From Planctomycetota bacterium (GTDB taxonomy: Bacteria; Planctomycetota; Planctomycetia; Pirellulales; Pirellulaceae): a DNA stretch of 14,004 nt. Position numbers and translations under genes: made by a program. A model generated the notes under the pieces. It ran no database searches. It saw only the letters and a list, made by a program, of their open reading frames with translations, and was not told the origin of the DNA. The DNA is taken from positions 1 through 14,004 of the forward strand of contig JAJRVM010000096.1 in the NCBI GenBank assembly GCA_024277285.1. Reading direction: 5' to 3'. The stretch's first letter is position 1; every line of letters begins with the position of its first letter. This document shows, one piece after another, positions 1 to 7,276 of this stretch.

Positions 1-720
1 AGACAATCATAGAAGACCTGCCCTTTTGTCCATTGGAGAATCCGTCTTTCTGAGAACCTGCCCCAAAAGAAATCGACTCTCTGGAAGAAACCCAATCGAA
101 GCGTGCGACAGCGAACGCTCGTTGCCCACCAAGCCTATCGCGCCACAACTGAACTGCATTCTACCATGCCAATCGACGAAGTCAATCAACTACGATCAAA
201 ATTCTTGACTTTTCTTCATCACTCGACTTTTCGTCCACGCATCGATTCTGTTCCGAATTGACGCGCGCTGCGTACAAGCACTTCGGTGGCAGTTGTCTGA
301 TCGCAACGCACTCCGCCGAGCGCTATTCCTTGCCCATAATGTTCTTTGCCCTTTGCGGTGTTCGTGCTCATGGATGCCGTTTTGCCGGTTCTCCTTGAAG
401 GGCAAAGAAAATTGCGGGCAAAAAAGTTCTCCCAGGGTGCGCTCCGGAGTACAACCGCTTCGCGGTAAAAAAGCCGGGCCACAGCCAATCCGATTTCGAA
501 CGCCACGTCTAACATCAAAAACGATCGGTGCCGTCTCGGGTACTGCGCTGATATCAACAGCCAGCAGATCGCCGCCGTCGACGCCGACTGCTCCACAATT
601 CTCAGCAATTCGGTACAACCGCGTTTTTGCCCCCCAAATCCATGCCGTCACAATTCGGTCGAAAGTACGACCGCAATTCGGCCCGGTACATGTGAACGTG
701 GGCAACTTGCAGCCGAGCAA
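1..720. other. Gene-poor stretch with no defensible CDS
   Basis: No reading frame here has a recognisable domain, a convincing ribosome site and sensible composition together. Longer open frames exist on both strands between 196 and 928, but they run straight through the hairpin repeat at 297-426 and owe part of their length to it. A minus-strand frame at 7-189 needs a TTG start and resembles nothing known. Small direct repeats are visible, such as CCTGCCC at 17-23 and 57-63 and CAATTCGG near 600-690. The stretch may be decayed coding sequence or true intergenic DNA; the sequence alone does not decide. Confidence 0.5.
297..426. repeat. Long inverted-repeat (hairpin) element, copy 1
   Basis: The left arm (about 329-353, containing TTGCCCATAATGTTCTTTG) is complementary to the right arm (about 398-425, containing GGGCAAAGAAAATTGCGGGC), with a 44-base loop at 354-397. 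A second copy lies at 2179-2309. From CTGATCG at 297 to the end of the left arm the two copies align without gaps, with 45 of 57 bases identical by hand count. Similarity continues in the loop (GCTCATGGA, CTCCTTG) and right arm, then stops just after the A-run. The similarity therefore has a sharp right edge, as expected for a dispersed palindromic unit. One frame across the right arm reads GKENxGQK, so such elements create false ORFs. I infer a non-autonomous or REP/MITE-like element; no transposase is nearby. Confidence 0.8.
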
Positions 721-867
721 TTATTTGTCGCCACACTTGCGTAGCGCTCGTTCCCATTCGTCCTCACTTAACCACCCGTCCACGGTCGCCTTCGAGAAGC
801 GGCGAATCATAACCCCTTCAACCGGCGAGTTCTTCGTCGGTCGGTCTCGCCAACACGCGGTTGCCAT
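721..867 (-). CDS. Possible small protein or gene remnant
   Basis: I do not recognise this product. The minus-strand frame from ATG at 865-867 to TAA at 721-723 encodes 48 residues. The same frame stays open upstream to 960 (79 codons after a TAA at 961-963), but has no ATG, GTG or TTG there. The translation is well mixed and hydrophilic: GRFGAFFDGSMATACWRD across the start, then VEGVMIRRFSKATVDGWLSE, ending in an amphipathic helix-like EDEWERALRKCGDK. It lacks the Arg/Ser/Pro bias of shadow frames. There is no clear Shine-Dalgarno sequence before the ATG, and protein-like composition begins upstream of it. This suggests either the 3' end of a degraded or frameshifted gene, or a start that I cannot see. 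Chance openness remains possible. Confidence 0.3.
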   Translation of the reverse strand: MATACWRDRPTKNSPVEGVMIRRFSKATVDGWLSEDEWERALRKCGDK

Positions 868-1093
868 CGAGCCATCAAAAAAGGCGCCAAAGCGACCTTG
901 TCGCGCAACCGACGGTTTTGCTATATAGCGATCCTCATCTCTCTGTCGATGCCAGCGCCGTTAAATTGCGCAACCCTATATCTCGCCGTTCCGTCGAGTA
1001 TTGCTAGCAGCGAATGACCTGGCAACCGACCAACGAGTCTCTATCTGGCAGATGTGATCAGGTAGATTCGCAGGTTGGCTTTCGTGGGCAAGC

Positions 1094-1098
1094 GAGGA
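1094..1098 (+). promoter_or_regulatory. Ribosome binding site deciding the GTG start at 1105
   Basis: GAGGA lies six bases before GTG at 1105-1107. The frame is also open from TTG at 1075 and GTG at 1084, but neither has a comparable purine run at the right distance. Starting at 1105 also gives the cleanest signal peptide. Confidence 0.65.
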
Positions 1099-1104
1099 AT
1101 AATT

Positions 1105-2058
1105 GTGTCGCGAGAACAGGTAACTCATCTTTTCGTGGTCATGGCGCTGTTTGCCTGGGTGCCCTCGGCAGGTGCTCAACAGTATCCCAGTACGTGGCAG
1201 GTCCCGGTTGTCGAGCCCCCTAATGGTGTTCTCCCAACGCTGCCCGATCACGCTGAGCCGATCAAGGCGTCGCCAGCAATCGCCCCTCCCAACTCCGCCG
1301 ACGCCGGCCCGGTGCAATCCAACGAGATCGCTGAATTGGCAGAAGAGGCAGCGTGGTCCGATTGGGTCAGCCCGTCGTATTGGTACCAGTCGTATTGGCT
1401 TCCTGGCCAGGCATGGGAGAGCAGTTTCGAGCTGGGAATCGACGGTTCGGAAGGTAATTCCCAAACACTCACGTTTCGCTCGGGCGTCGACATCCGCCAC
1501 AAGATCGATTGGAGCGACCTGCAAGTCGCGATCAGCTACGTGAAGTCGACCGCCCAGCAAGCGGAAACCAAACACAATGCACAGCTCGATGCGAACCACG
1601 ATTGGCTATTCAACGAATCGTCTTGGTCCGTCTTTGTCAAATCGATTTTGGTCTATGACGAGTTTCGACCGTTTGATCTCGAACTGACACTCAGTACAGG
1701 ACTTGGCTACCAGTTCATCGACACGGACGTATGGTCCCTCAAAGGGCAGTTCGGTTCTGGTGCGACGCGACAATGGGACGGGCCCGCTGACCGGTGGCGT
1801 CCGGAAGCGATGTTTGGCCTTGATTTTGAATACACGATCTCTGCGCGCCAGAAGCTGCGTATCAAATCCGAGTTCTTCCCGCAATGGGATGACTATGAAA
1901 TCTATCGAGTGCGTACCGACGCTGGCTGGGAAATGCTGTTGGATGAAGCGACCAACATGAGCTTGAAGCTAGGCGTGATCGATCGGTACGACAGCAACGC
2001 CGGTAGTGCCAAACCGAATGCACTCGACTATTCCCTGCTGCTGCTCTGGAAGCTCTAA
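1105..2058 (+). CDS. DUF481 family outer-membrane beta-barrel protein
   Basis: The 317-residue product is exported and probably sits in the outer membrane. GTG at 1105 gives an N-terminal signal peptide: a hydrophobic core LFVVMALFAWV at about 9-19, then the AGA-QQ cleavage region near 24-25. A proline-rich, low-complexity segment follows to about residue 75. From about residue 100 the sequence alternates polar and hydrophobic residues in short strands (for example FELGIDGSEGNSQTLTF and LTLSTGLGYQFI) and ends on an aromatic/hydrophobic strand LLLLWKL, as barrels do. The GxxGSEGNS-type opening and overall layout match DUF481, whose Escherichia coli relative YdiY is described as acid-inducible. 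Function is not established for the family. No partner gene is adjacent: the next gene is on the opposite strand. The family call is from memory of its pattern, not a search. Confidence 0.8.
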   Translation: MSREQVTHLFVVMALFAWVPSAGAQQYPSTWQVPVVEPPNGVLPTLPDHAEPIKASPAIAPPNSADAGPVQSNEIAELAEEAAWSDWVSPSYWYQSYWLPGQAWESSFELGIDGSEGNSQTLTFRSGVDIRHKIDWSDLQVAISYVKSTAQQAETKHNAQLDANHDWLFNESSWSVFVKSILVYDEFRPFDLELTLSTGLGYQFIDTDVWSLKGQFGSGATRQWDGPADRWRPEAMFGLDFEYTISARQKLRIKSEFFPQWDDYEIYRVRTDAGWEMLLDEATNMSLKLGVIDRYDSNAGSAKPNALDYSLLLLWKL

Positions 2059-2538
2059 CGACTGGCCAAGTATTTCGCAGCTCGCACTGCGCGCCCGACT
2101 GCTAGGTCCCGACTTATCTGACCAAGTTTGTCCCGGATTAAGTGTCTGACAATTTGCTCGAAAAATGGCAAACAGCACCTGATCGGAAGACGTTCCACCG
2201 CGCGCTGTTTTTTGCCCGTAATCTTCTTTGCCCTTCTCTCCCGTTGCGCTCATGGACGACGCGTCTGGTGGTGCTCCTTGGAGGGCAAAGAAAATGATGG
2301 GCAAAAAAGAACAGAACGGTCGATGTCCTTCTTGCCTGTGCATTGCTGCCCTCGGCTGCTTGCGCGCGGCACCTCATCGGCCCTCTACGCGCAGAACAAA
2401 GACGGGATCAACAACTCCACCAGCGAAGGCCGACTTATTAGTAGCCCAGGCGAGGTTACGCTGGACAAGTAACTTGAGACTTTGGGCGCCTATTCGGGTC
2501 AACCAGTCTAAGACGTGGCACGGGTCGATTCCGCCCGT
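2059..2538. other. 480-base gap between convergent genes
   Basis: The stretch separates the 3' end of the DUF481 gene from the 3' end of the minus-strand methyltransferase gene. Its main content is the second hairpin element (2179-2309). No clear terminator hairpin with a T-run is visible after either stop codon, although the long inverted repeat could serve as one. A plus-strand frame ending at 2472 finishes with the protein-like tail NKDGINNSTSEGRLISSPGE, but it runs through the repeat and has no homologue I recognise. Confidence 0.5.
2179..2309. repeat. Long inverted-repeat (hairpin) element, copy 2
   Basis: The left arm TTTTTTGCCCGTAATCTTCT (2208-2227, continuing TTGCCCTT to 2235) pairs with the right arm GAGGGCAAAGAAAATGATGG (2281-2300, continuing GCAAAAAAG to 2309). 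The loop is 45 bases. The sequence matches copy 1 at 297-426 both in the arms and in the left flank from CTGATCG. Pairing is better than in copy 1: the T6 and A6 ends match exactly. Because the arms end in a T-run on one strand and an A-run on the other, the folded element looks like a bidirectional terminator. Its place between two convergent genes suits that role. Confidence 0.8.
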
Positions 2539-3288
2539 CTATTTCTTGTCCTCTGCCTGCTTGGCGAAGAACATCATATGCTGCCACGGCAGTTTGTTGA
2601 ATTCTTTTTCCAGTCGGAACCCGTTGGCGTTGAATTCTTTAAGAATCTGTGCGCGGGTCATCTTGTGCAGCGGCTTTATCGGCACCGAAGCATCCTCGCC
2701 ACGGTACTCTAACAGCACCAGCAGGCCATCGGGTTTGAGGGCGGCATGCATCGCAGCGAGCATGCGCGCGGGATGCGAAAACTCGTGGTAAACATCGACC
2801 AGCAAGATCCGGTCGGCGCTGGCGCGTGGCAAACGCGGGTCGTGGATTGAGCCGAGAATGGGGGAGATATTATCAATCTGCTCGGCTTCCATCCGTTGAC
2901 GCAGCAGAACGAGCATCTGCGGTTGGATATCAACCGCCAGAATGCGGCCAGCAGAGCCTACCAGCTTGGCCATTTTCAGGCTGTAGAACCCGTTCCCACA
3001 CCCCATATCACAAACAGTCATGCCATTCTCGATACCCATGTTGGCCAGCATGCGCGAACAACGTTCCTCGCGTTCACGCGAGTCACGAAGCAGCCAGGGG
3101 GCACCGGTATAGTGCATGGTCTGCGCGATCGTGCGGCCCATATATTCTGTCTTGCCCGGCGGTACTCGTGACGGAGCGGTCGGTTGGTCGCGTTGCGCTC
3201 GTTGCGCATTGGCCGAATGAGCGATTAACGAGAGCAACAAGGACACCGCGACGATACGGACAGTCGACGTGAAGGGAACGTCGTACAT
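2539..3288 (-). CDS. Exported class I SAM-dependent methyltransferase
   Basis: The 249-residue product carries a Rossmann-type methyltransferase domain. Motif I is VCDMGCGNGFYS (about 92-103), with the glycine-rich SAM-binding loop. ILAVDI (116-121) gives the acidic residue that normally holds the SAM ribose, and ILLVDVYHEFSHP (161-173) is the motif IV/post-I strand. Before the domain, YMGRTIAQTMHYTGAPWL (49-66) looks like a family-specific element. The chosen ATG at 3286-3288 gives a typical signal peptide: VRIVAVSLLLSLIAHSANA-Q, with cleavage near 29. An upstream ATG at 3364 would bury this in a 26-residue extension and is less likely. A GGGA sequence lies about ten bases before the chosen ATG. 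Substrate unknown. A secreted SAM enzyme is odd, because SAM is cytoplasmic. No operon partner is evident. Confidence 0.75.
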   Translation of the reverse strand: MYDVPFTSTVRIVAVSLLLSLIAHSANAQRAQRDQPTAPSRVPPGKTEYMGRTIAQTMHYTGAPWLLRDSREREERCSRMLANMGIENGMTVCDMGCGNGFYSLKMAKLVGSAGRILAVDIQPQMLVLLRQRMEAEQIDNISPILGSIHDPRLPRASADRILLVDVYHEFSHPARMLAAMHAALKPDGLLVLLEYRGEDASVPIKPLHKMTRAQILKEFNANGFRLEKEFNKLPWQHMMFFAKQAEDKK

Positions 3289-3521
3289 CAAAGTGCTTTC
3301 CCACGCTTGGATTTTGCGACACCACGGATATGAAACCGGTCGTTTGCCGCGATGTGATCTGCTCATGGCTTACAGCCGCGAACAGCGACTCTTGTATCTT
3401 ACTCCATTTTCCCCATGGGAAACCGAATTCACGGTTCGCACTGCGTGCTCGGAGCGGCGGCACCGTGGATGGGTGCTTATAACCGTTTAGCCGAATGAAG
3501 TAATGTCGCTTTCAAAAGACT

Positions 3522-3542
3522 CCCATGGGCTCGTCCCATGGG
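3522..3542. repeat. CCCATGGG paired-palindrome hairpin
   Basis: CCCATGGG occurs at 3522-3529 and again at 3535-3542, separated by CTCGT. Each octamer is its own reverse complement, so the pair can act as a direct repeat of two palindromic sites or fold into an 8-base-pair hairpin with a five-base loop. A third copy of the octamer is at 3414-3421. The role is unknown. A dimeric regulator site is one possibility, and a structural repeat is another. Confidence 0.55.
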
Positions 3543-3594
3543 TGAAAACGCCTGGTGAGCTACCCGCGATGCCAGCTACTCCCCCCACTTCCCT

Positions 3595-3617
3595 CCCCGT
3601 CGCTTTCGGCGGCGGGG
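3595..3617. terminator. GC-rich hairpin, possible weak terminator
   Basis: CCCCGTCGC at 3595-3603 pairs with GCGGCGGGG at 3609-3617 through nine pairs, one of them a G-T wobble, around a five-base loop. It lies about 165 bases beyond the ilvE stop codon in the direction of that gene. There is no T-run on either side, so a standard intrinsic terminator is not shown. Confidence 0.25.
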
Positions 3618-3734
3618 GTCGACCGATGGAGAATAAACTCGAGTGCACGTCCCCGTTCAGATGGCTAAACAGTTACGGATGCTTGGAGACGCTCAAGCAA
3701 CCGGAATCGTCAGGACCGTCCGTGCATGCAGTGG

Positions 3735-3751
3735 CACCGCGCACAGCGGTG
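3735..3751 (-). terminator. Small hairpin after ilvE, possible terminator
   Basis: CACCGC at 3735-3740 and GCGGTG at 3746-3751 form a six-base-pair stem with a five-base loop. It begins about 29 bases past the ilvE stop codon on the minus strand. No T-run follows, so the terminator role is a guess from position. Confidence 0.25.
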
Positions 3752-3779
3752 TTCTCACCGCCAGATTACTTGCCCGGTT

Positions 3780-4637
3780 CTATTGTCGGACCAGTTTGCG
3801 GAAGCGCTCGAGCAGGTCGATCGTAACCGGGCCTGGCTTGCCAGCACCGATCGTGCGATTGTCGACCTCGACCACCGGGATCACTTCCGCGCCGCTGCCG
3901 GTCAGAAAACACTCGTCCGCTACATAGACGTCGTGGCGAGTGAGTGCGATTTCGCGCACGGTCAGACCCGCTTCGACACCGAGTTCCAAGACGGCTGCAC
4001 GGGTGATCCCTTCCAAGATCCCCGCGTCGGTGGGTGGAGTCAACAATTGACGATCTCGGACCAGGAAGATGTTATCCCCCGTACACTCGGCAACTTCGCC
4101 CTTGTGGTTCAACATCAGGGCCTCGACACACCCGGCTTGCATGCCTTCGATCTTAGCCAGAATGTTATTCAAATAGTTAAGCGACTTGACGCGCGGGTTC
4201 GTTGCTGCAGGGTGATTGCGTAGGGTGCTGGCCGTGACAATCTTCAATCCCTTGGCGTAATGCTCTTCGGGATAGAGGGCAAGGTGGTCGGTAATGATGA
4301 TCACCTGCGGGTTCTTGCACAGGTCGGCATCCAGGCCCAACGTACCTTGCCCTCGCGTCACGATCAGGCGGATGTAACCGTCCTGAATCTTGTTGAGTGC
4401 GAGCGTATCGTTGACCGCTTTGGCCATTTCGTCCTGGCCGATCGGTATTTCGATCCAGATCGATTTGGCCGAGTCCCACAACCGTCTGAGATGATCATCG
4501 AGCCGAAAGACCTTGCCACCATACGATCGCATCCCTTCGAAGACGCCATCGCCAAACAGGAGTCCATGGTCGAAAACGCTAACCGTGGCTTTGTCCTTGT
4601 CGAAATATTGGCCGTTGATGTAGACCTGGAGAGCCAT
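3780..4637 (-). CDS. ilvE: Class IV PLP aminotransferase, probably branched-chain amino acid aminotransferase
   Basis: The 285-residue cytoplasmic enzyme most likely transfers the amino group between glutamate and the branched-chain 2-oxo acids, the last step of Leu/Ile/Val synthesis. Family hallmarks appear in order: VYINGQYF at the N-terminus, SVFDHGLLFGDGVFEG (20-35), the PLP lysine K151 in RVKSLNYLNN, the phosphate-binding region with E184 in GEVAECTGDNIF, GILEGITR (206-213) and FLTGSGAEVIPV (244-255). Length is normal. ATG at 4635-4637 fits the usual family N-terminus. An in-frame GTG at 4674-4676 overlaps the lolD stop as GTGA and would add 13 residues. The gene follows lolD by 35 bases on the same strand, so it is probably co-transcribed. 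A D-amino-acid or aminodeoxychorismate-lyase-like specificity cannot be excluded by eye. Confidence 0.8.
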   Translation of the reverse strand: MALQVYINGQYFDKDKATVSVFDHGLLFGDGVFEGMRSYGGKVFRLDDHLRRLWDSAKSIWIEIPIGQDEMAKAVNDTLALNKIQDGYIRLIVTRGQGTLGLDADLCKNPQVIIITDHLALYPEEHYAKGLKIVTASTLRNHPAATNPRVKSLNYLNNILAKIEGMQAGCVEALMLNHKGEVAECTGDNIFLVRDRQLLTPPTDAGILEGITRAAVLELGVEAGLTVREIALTRHDVYVADECFLTGSGAEVIPVVEVDNRTIGAGKPGPVTIDLLERFRKLVRQ

Positions 4638-4672
4638 AATTGCGCGGTTCCCTGCCTGAAATGGCGCGATGA

Positions 4673-5497
4673 TCACGCCGCCTTGACCTGGCCTTCCACC
4701 AATCGCACGATGCGATCAGCTTGATCAGCAATCGCCAGATCGTGTGTCACCATGACTATAGTGAGGTTTTCTTCCTGGTTCAAGGTTCGCAGGATCCGCA
4801 TAATCTCCATGCCAGTCTGCTGGTCGAGATTCCCCGTCGGTTCATCCGCCAGCAGCAATTTAGGCGCGGCGATCAGCGATCGGGCAATGGCGGCACGTTG
4901 CATCTCGCCACCCGAGAGTTCACGCGGTTTGTGATTCAGGCGATGGGAGAGCCCGACCATCTCCAGCAACTCTTTGGCACGCTCGGTGTGCTGTTTCTTG
5001 CCACGCCAATACCGCCAGATGCCTTCGGCAATCATGATGGGAGTCAAGACGTTTTCGAGCGTGGTCAGCTCGGGGAGTAAATGATAGAACTGAAATATCA
5101 TCCCCAAACTGCGGTTGCGAATACGATCTCGCTTGGCCGCCGGTAAGTTGTCAATGCGTCGACCTTCGAAGTGAATTTCACCCTTGTCGGGAGCGTCGAG
5201 CGTGGCGAGCAAATGGAGCAAAGTGCTTTTTCCAGAGCCACTCTGCCCCACGATCGCCGTGAAGGCTCCCGGATGTGCCGTGAAGCCAACGCCGCGCAGA
5301 ACAGGGATCGTCAGCGTTCCCTTTTGGAAGCTTTTGTAAACGTTGTGGGCAGCCAATTGCTGCTGGCTGTTAGTGGCCGAAGATGGGTCAGCCGAAGAGG
5401 TGATTGCACCATGCATTGGCAGCACATCGGGGTTTGGTGGTCGGCGGGTTGAACGCACTTCAATGCTCCGAGAAGAGGTGGTGGGCGGGTTACTCAT
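4673..5497 (-). CDS. lolD: LolD-like ABC transporter ATP-binding protein
   Basis: This 274-residue ATPase would power the adjacent permease. All ABC motifs are intact: Walker A GQSGSGKST (84-92), Q-loop Gln136 in FQFYHLLPELT, signature LSGGEMQRAAIARSL (194-208), Walker B LLLADEPTGNLD with catalytic Glu219, and H-loop His252 in VTHD. The FQFYHLLPELT and DEPTGNLD forms are typical of the LolD/MacB/FtsE group. The first 46 residues are an unusual Ser/Pro/Thr/Gln-rich extension with no domain. An internal ATG at residue 28 could remove part of it. I keep the first ATG because ATGAGTAA overlaps the end of the permease gene by eight bases, a sign of translational coupling. MacB-type function is the main alternative. 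Confidence 0.88.
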   Translation of the reverse strand: MSNPPTTSSRSIEVRSTRRPPNPDVLPMHGAITSSADPSSATNSQQQLAAHNVYKSFQKGTLTIPVLRGVGFTAHPGAFTAIVGQSGSGKSTLLHLLATLDAPDKGEIHFEGRRIDNLPAAKRDRIRNRSLGMIFQFYHLLPELTTLENVLTPIMIAEGIWRYWRGKKQHTERAKELLEMVGLSHRLNHKPRELSGGEMQRAAIARSLIAAPKLLLADEPTGNLDQQTGMEIMRILRTLNQEENLTIVMVTHDLAIADQADRIVRLVEGQVKAA

Positions 5498-7130
5498 AGC
5501 GTAAGGCCTCCACGGGATGAAGTTGAGCCGCGCGACGCGCCGGCAATACGCTGGCTAGTCCCGCAATCAAGACGGCGCCGATCATGACGCCCAGGATCGT
5601 GGGGTACTCGACGATCGTGGGGATCTGCTGGAAATAATAGACCGTCGGATCAAAGATCGGCCGTCCGGTCAACCACTCCAGTCCCGACGCGATCTGGTTG
5701 ATATAGCGAACGAACAACAGTCCCAAAGCCAATCCGACTCCCGATCCAACCATCCCAAGCGAGAAACCATAGCCCAGAAAAATGCTCATCACGCCACGGC
5801 TTGGTGCGCCAAGCGATTTCAGGATACCGACGTCGCGCGTCTTCTCGACCACGATCATGTAAAACGTTGCCAGGATACCGAACCCGGCCACGGCAATGAT
5901 TAGGAACAAGAGGATGTTCAACAGCGTTGTTTCCAACTGGACCGCTTGTAGCAACGGACCTTGCATGTCGCGCCACGTCTGGATGCGGTAAGGGAAATCG
6001 CTGATCGGGAACCGAGCTTGCAACTGGTCGCGGGCCGCATTGAGATTAGTGCCCGGCTTCAGCTTGACCAGAATCGAGGTGACGTAGCGGACGTTCGATT
6101 CCGCGTCAAACATGCCACGCAAGTTCTGCAACGATTCCAAAGGCATGAATGCCAACGTCGAGTCATACTCGCTCATCTTGCTTTCATAGATGTCGACGAC
6201 CGTTGCTTCATCATCCACGCCTCGCGGCGGGCTGCCAGCAGTGGGGATCGTAATCTTGACATCGTCACCGGGGCGGCAAAAGAAGTAGTCGACCACCTCG
6301 CCAGCTTCGTTCTTCATGCGCTGGCTGCAGACGGCGATGCCTAGAATGATCCCGGTCGATTGTTGCTGCATTGGGTCGAACACATTGGCTGGGTCAGTGG
6401 CAACCGCCGCATAGGGGTCGGCAGGGAGCTCGTCAGCCGCTGCGTCAACGGCCAACATCGTCGCGTCCGGGGTCGTCGCATCCTGGCTACCGGGATTCGC
6501 GGGCGCGCCATGCGAACTGCCCGTAGCCGAAGAGTCGGAGTCCCTTGCGGCAGCTCGTTGCGTTTCCCGTTGCGCGTCCCGGGCGCGGATCAATACCAGC
6601 TCTTCTTCTAAGGCACGTTCGTAACGCAAGCGTTGTCGACGGTAGGTCCACCCCGATGGTGGAAAACTGGCTCGGTCTGGTGCATAACCGCTATTACGCA
6701 GTTGAAAACTGAGCTTCTCGCGGTTCTTGGGGTGGAGAAGATACTGCGCGAAATCACCGACTTCGGCATACGATTCCTTATCGACACCGATCAGATTGAT
6801 CTGCCGCGTCAGGTATTGCCCGTTCTTGAGCGGTATGCTCAGCATCGCGGGCACGTGCACGGTTGCCGTCATGCCCTCGACTTGATCACCCAACACCTTG
6901 CGGATCTGATCTTTGTGCCACTCGGGGTTCGGGAACCCGTTGAATCCGTAACTCTCGAAGACAATGTCCGACAGAATGCCGTTGAGCCGCTTGTTGGCTT
7001 CGGCTGTGAAGCCGGCCATGACGGCGTTAACGATGATCAGCGTCGCGACGCCAAGCGTGACGCTGATGATCGACGCAAGTGCGATGTAGCGTGTGCGCAG
7101 GTAACGCCACGAGAGCAGAAGTTTGTACAT
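5490..7130 (-). CDS. lolE: LolC/LolE-type ABC permease (FtsX domain) with long periplasmic insert
   Basis: The 546-residue inner-membrane protein is the partner of the overlapping ATPase. It has the MacB/LolE layout: an N-terminal helix after YKLLLSWRYLRTRYIA (about 18-40), a large periplasmic domain, then three C-terminal helices (about 402-428, 447-475 and 509-530). It ends with the cytoplasmic FtsX tail LPARRAAQLHPVEALRYE. EKTRDVGILKSLGA (429-442) is the coupling segment. LolC/E proteins are usually near 400 residues; the excess here is about 130-256, with a charged helical part and then an Ala/Asp/Ser/Pro-rich linker. ATG at 7128-7130 is chosen because AAAGGA lies six bases before it; a TTG two codons earlier would abut that site. 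With a single permease gene, a homodimer (LolF-like) is likely. Cargo is inferred to be lipoprotein. Confidence 0.85.
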   Translation of the reverse strand: MYKLLLSWRYLRTRYIALASIISVTLGVATLIIVNAVMAGFTAEANKRLNGILSDIVFESYGFNGFPNPEWHKDQIRKVLGDQVEGMTATVHVPAMLSIPLKNGQYLTRQINLIGVDKESYAEVGDFAQYLLHPKNREKLSFQLRNSGYAPDRASFPPSGWTYRRQRLRYERALEEELVLIRARDAQRETQRAAARDSDSSATGSSHGAPANPGSQDATTPDATMLAVDAAADELPADPYAAVATDPANVFDPMQQQSTGIILGIAVCSQRMKNEAGEVVDYFFCRPGDDVKITIPTAGSPPRGVDDEATVVDIYESKMSEYDSTLAFMPLESLQNLRGMFDAESNVRYVTSILVKLKPGTNLNAARDQLQARFPISDFPYRIQTWRDMQGPLLQAVQLETTLLNILLFLIIAVAGFGILATFYMIVVEKTRDVGILKSLGAPSRGVMSIFLGYGFSLGMVGSGVGLALGLLFVRYINQIASGLEWLTGRPIFDPTVYYFQQIPTIVEYPTILGVMIGAVLIAGLASVLPARRAAQLHPVEALRYE

Positions 7131-7198
7131 GGCCAATCCTTTGTCAGTTTAACCCAGGCTCTCCGAGCCGGGCGTAAGTGTCGTACACAGCTGTATGT

Positions 7199-7227
7199 GT
7201 GTTAGCGTCACCTTACAACGCTTTCAA
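7199..7227 (-). promoter_or_regulatory. Possible promoter for lolE-lolD-ilvE
   Basis: On the minus strand TTGAAA (7222-7227) is followed after 17 bases by TAACAC (7199-7204). The -35 is a good match and the -10 is weak. It lies about 70 bases before the lolE ATG. A small stem GGCTC/GAGCC (7157-7169) would fall in the leader. Confidence 0.25.
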
Positions 7228-7276
7228 GGCCGCGACCGAGTTGGTATTCCTCGTTCACACCGCGTAACCGTCTGGT

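Larger units (their letters stand above)
3289..3779. other. 490-base gap upstream of the methyltransferase gene and downstream of ilvE
   Basis: No credible gene is present. The gap holds several small dyads: AACCG/CGGTT at 3421-3436, the CCCATGGG hairpin at 3522-3542, a GC-rich hairpin at 3595-3617 and a smaller one at 3735-3751. The methyltransferase promoter should lie in its left part on the minus strand. TAAGAT at about 3400 (minus strand) is a weak -10 candidate without a matching -35. The pyrimidine-rich run around 3580-3600 is compositionally distinct. Confidence 0.5.

Noticed and set aside
7..189. Minus-strand 60-codon frame
   Set aside because: It needs a TTG start without a ribosome site. 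Although the product is reasonably mixed, there is no domain or context to support it.
196..720. Minus-strand open frame of 174 codons
   Set aside because: It also runs through the hairpin repeat, and its product shows shadow-like composition with no known motif.
293..928. Plus-strand open frame of 211 codons
   Set aside because: It crosses the whole hairpin repeat, is rich in Arg/Ser/Pro, has no ribosome site or domain, and overlaps the more protein-like minus frame at 721-960.
976..1599. Minus-strand 207-codon frame
   Set aside because: It is the antisense shadow of the DUF481 gene, which has a signal peptide, a ribosome site and barrel-like strands.
2128..2472. Plus-strand 114-codon frame ending in a protein-like tail
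   Set aside because: Its middle is the second hairpin element read as protein. The tail alone is too short to defend.
3289..3366. Upstream extension of the methyltransferase to an ATG at 3364
   Set aside because: It would place 26 basic and aromatic residues ahead of a normal signal peptide. The internal ATG at 3286 fits better.
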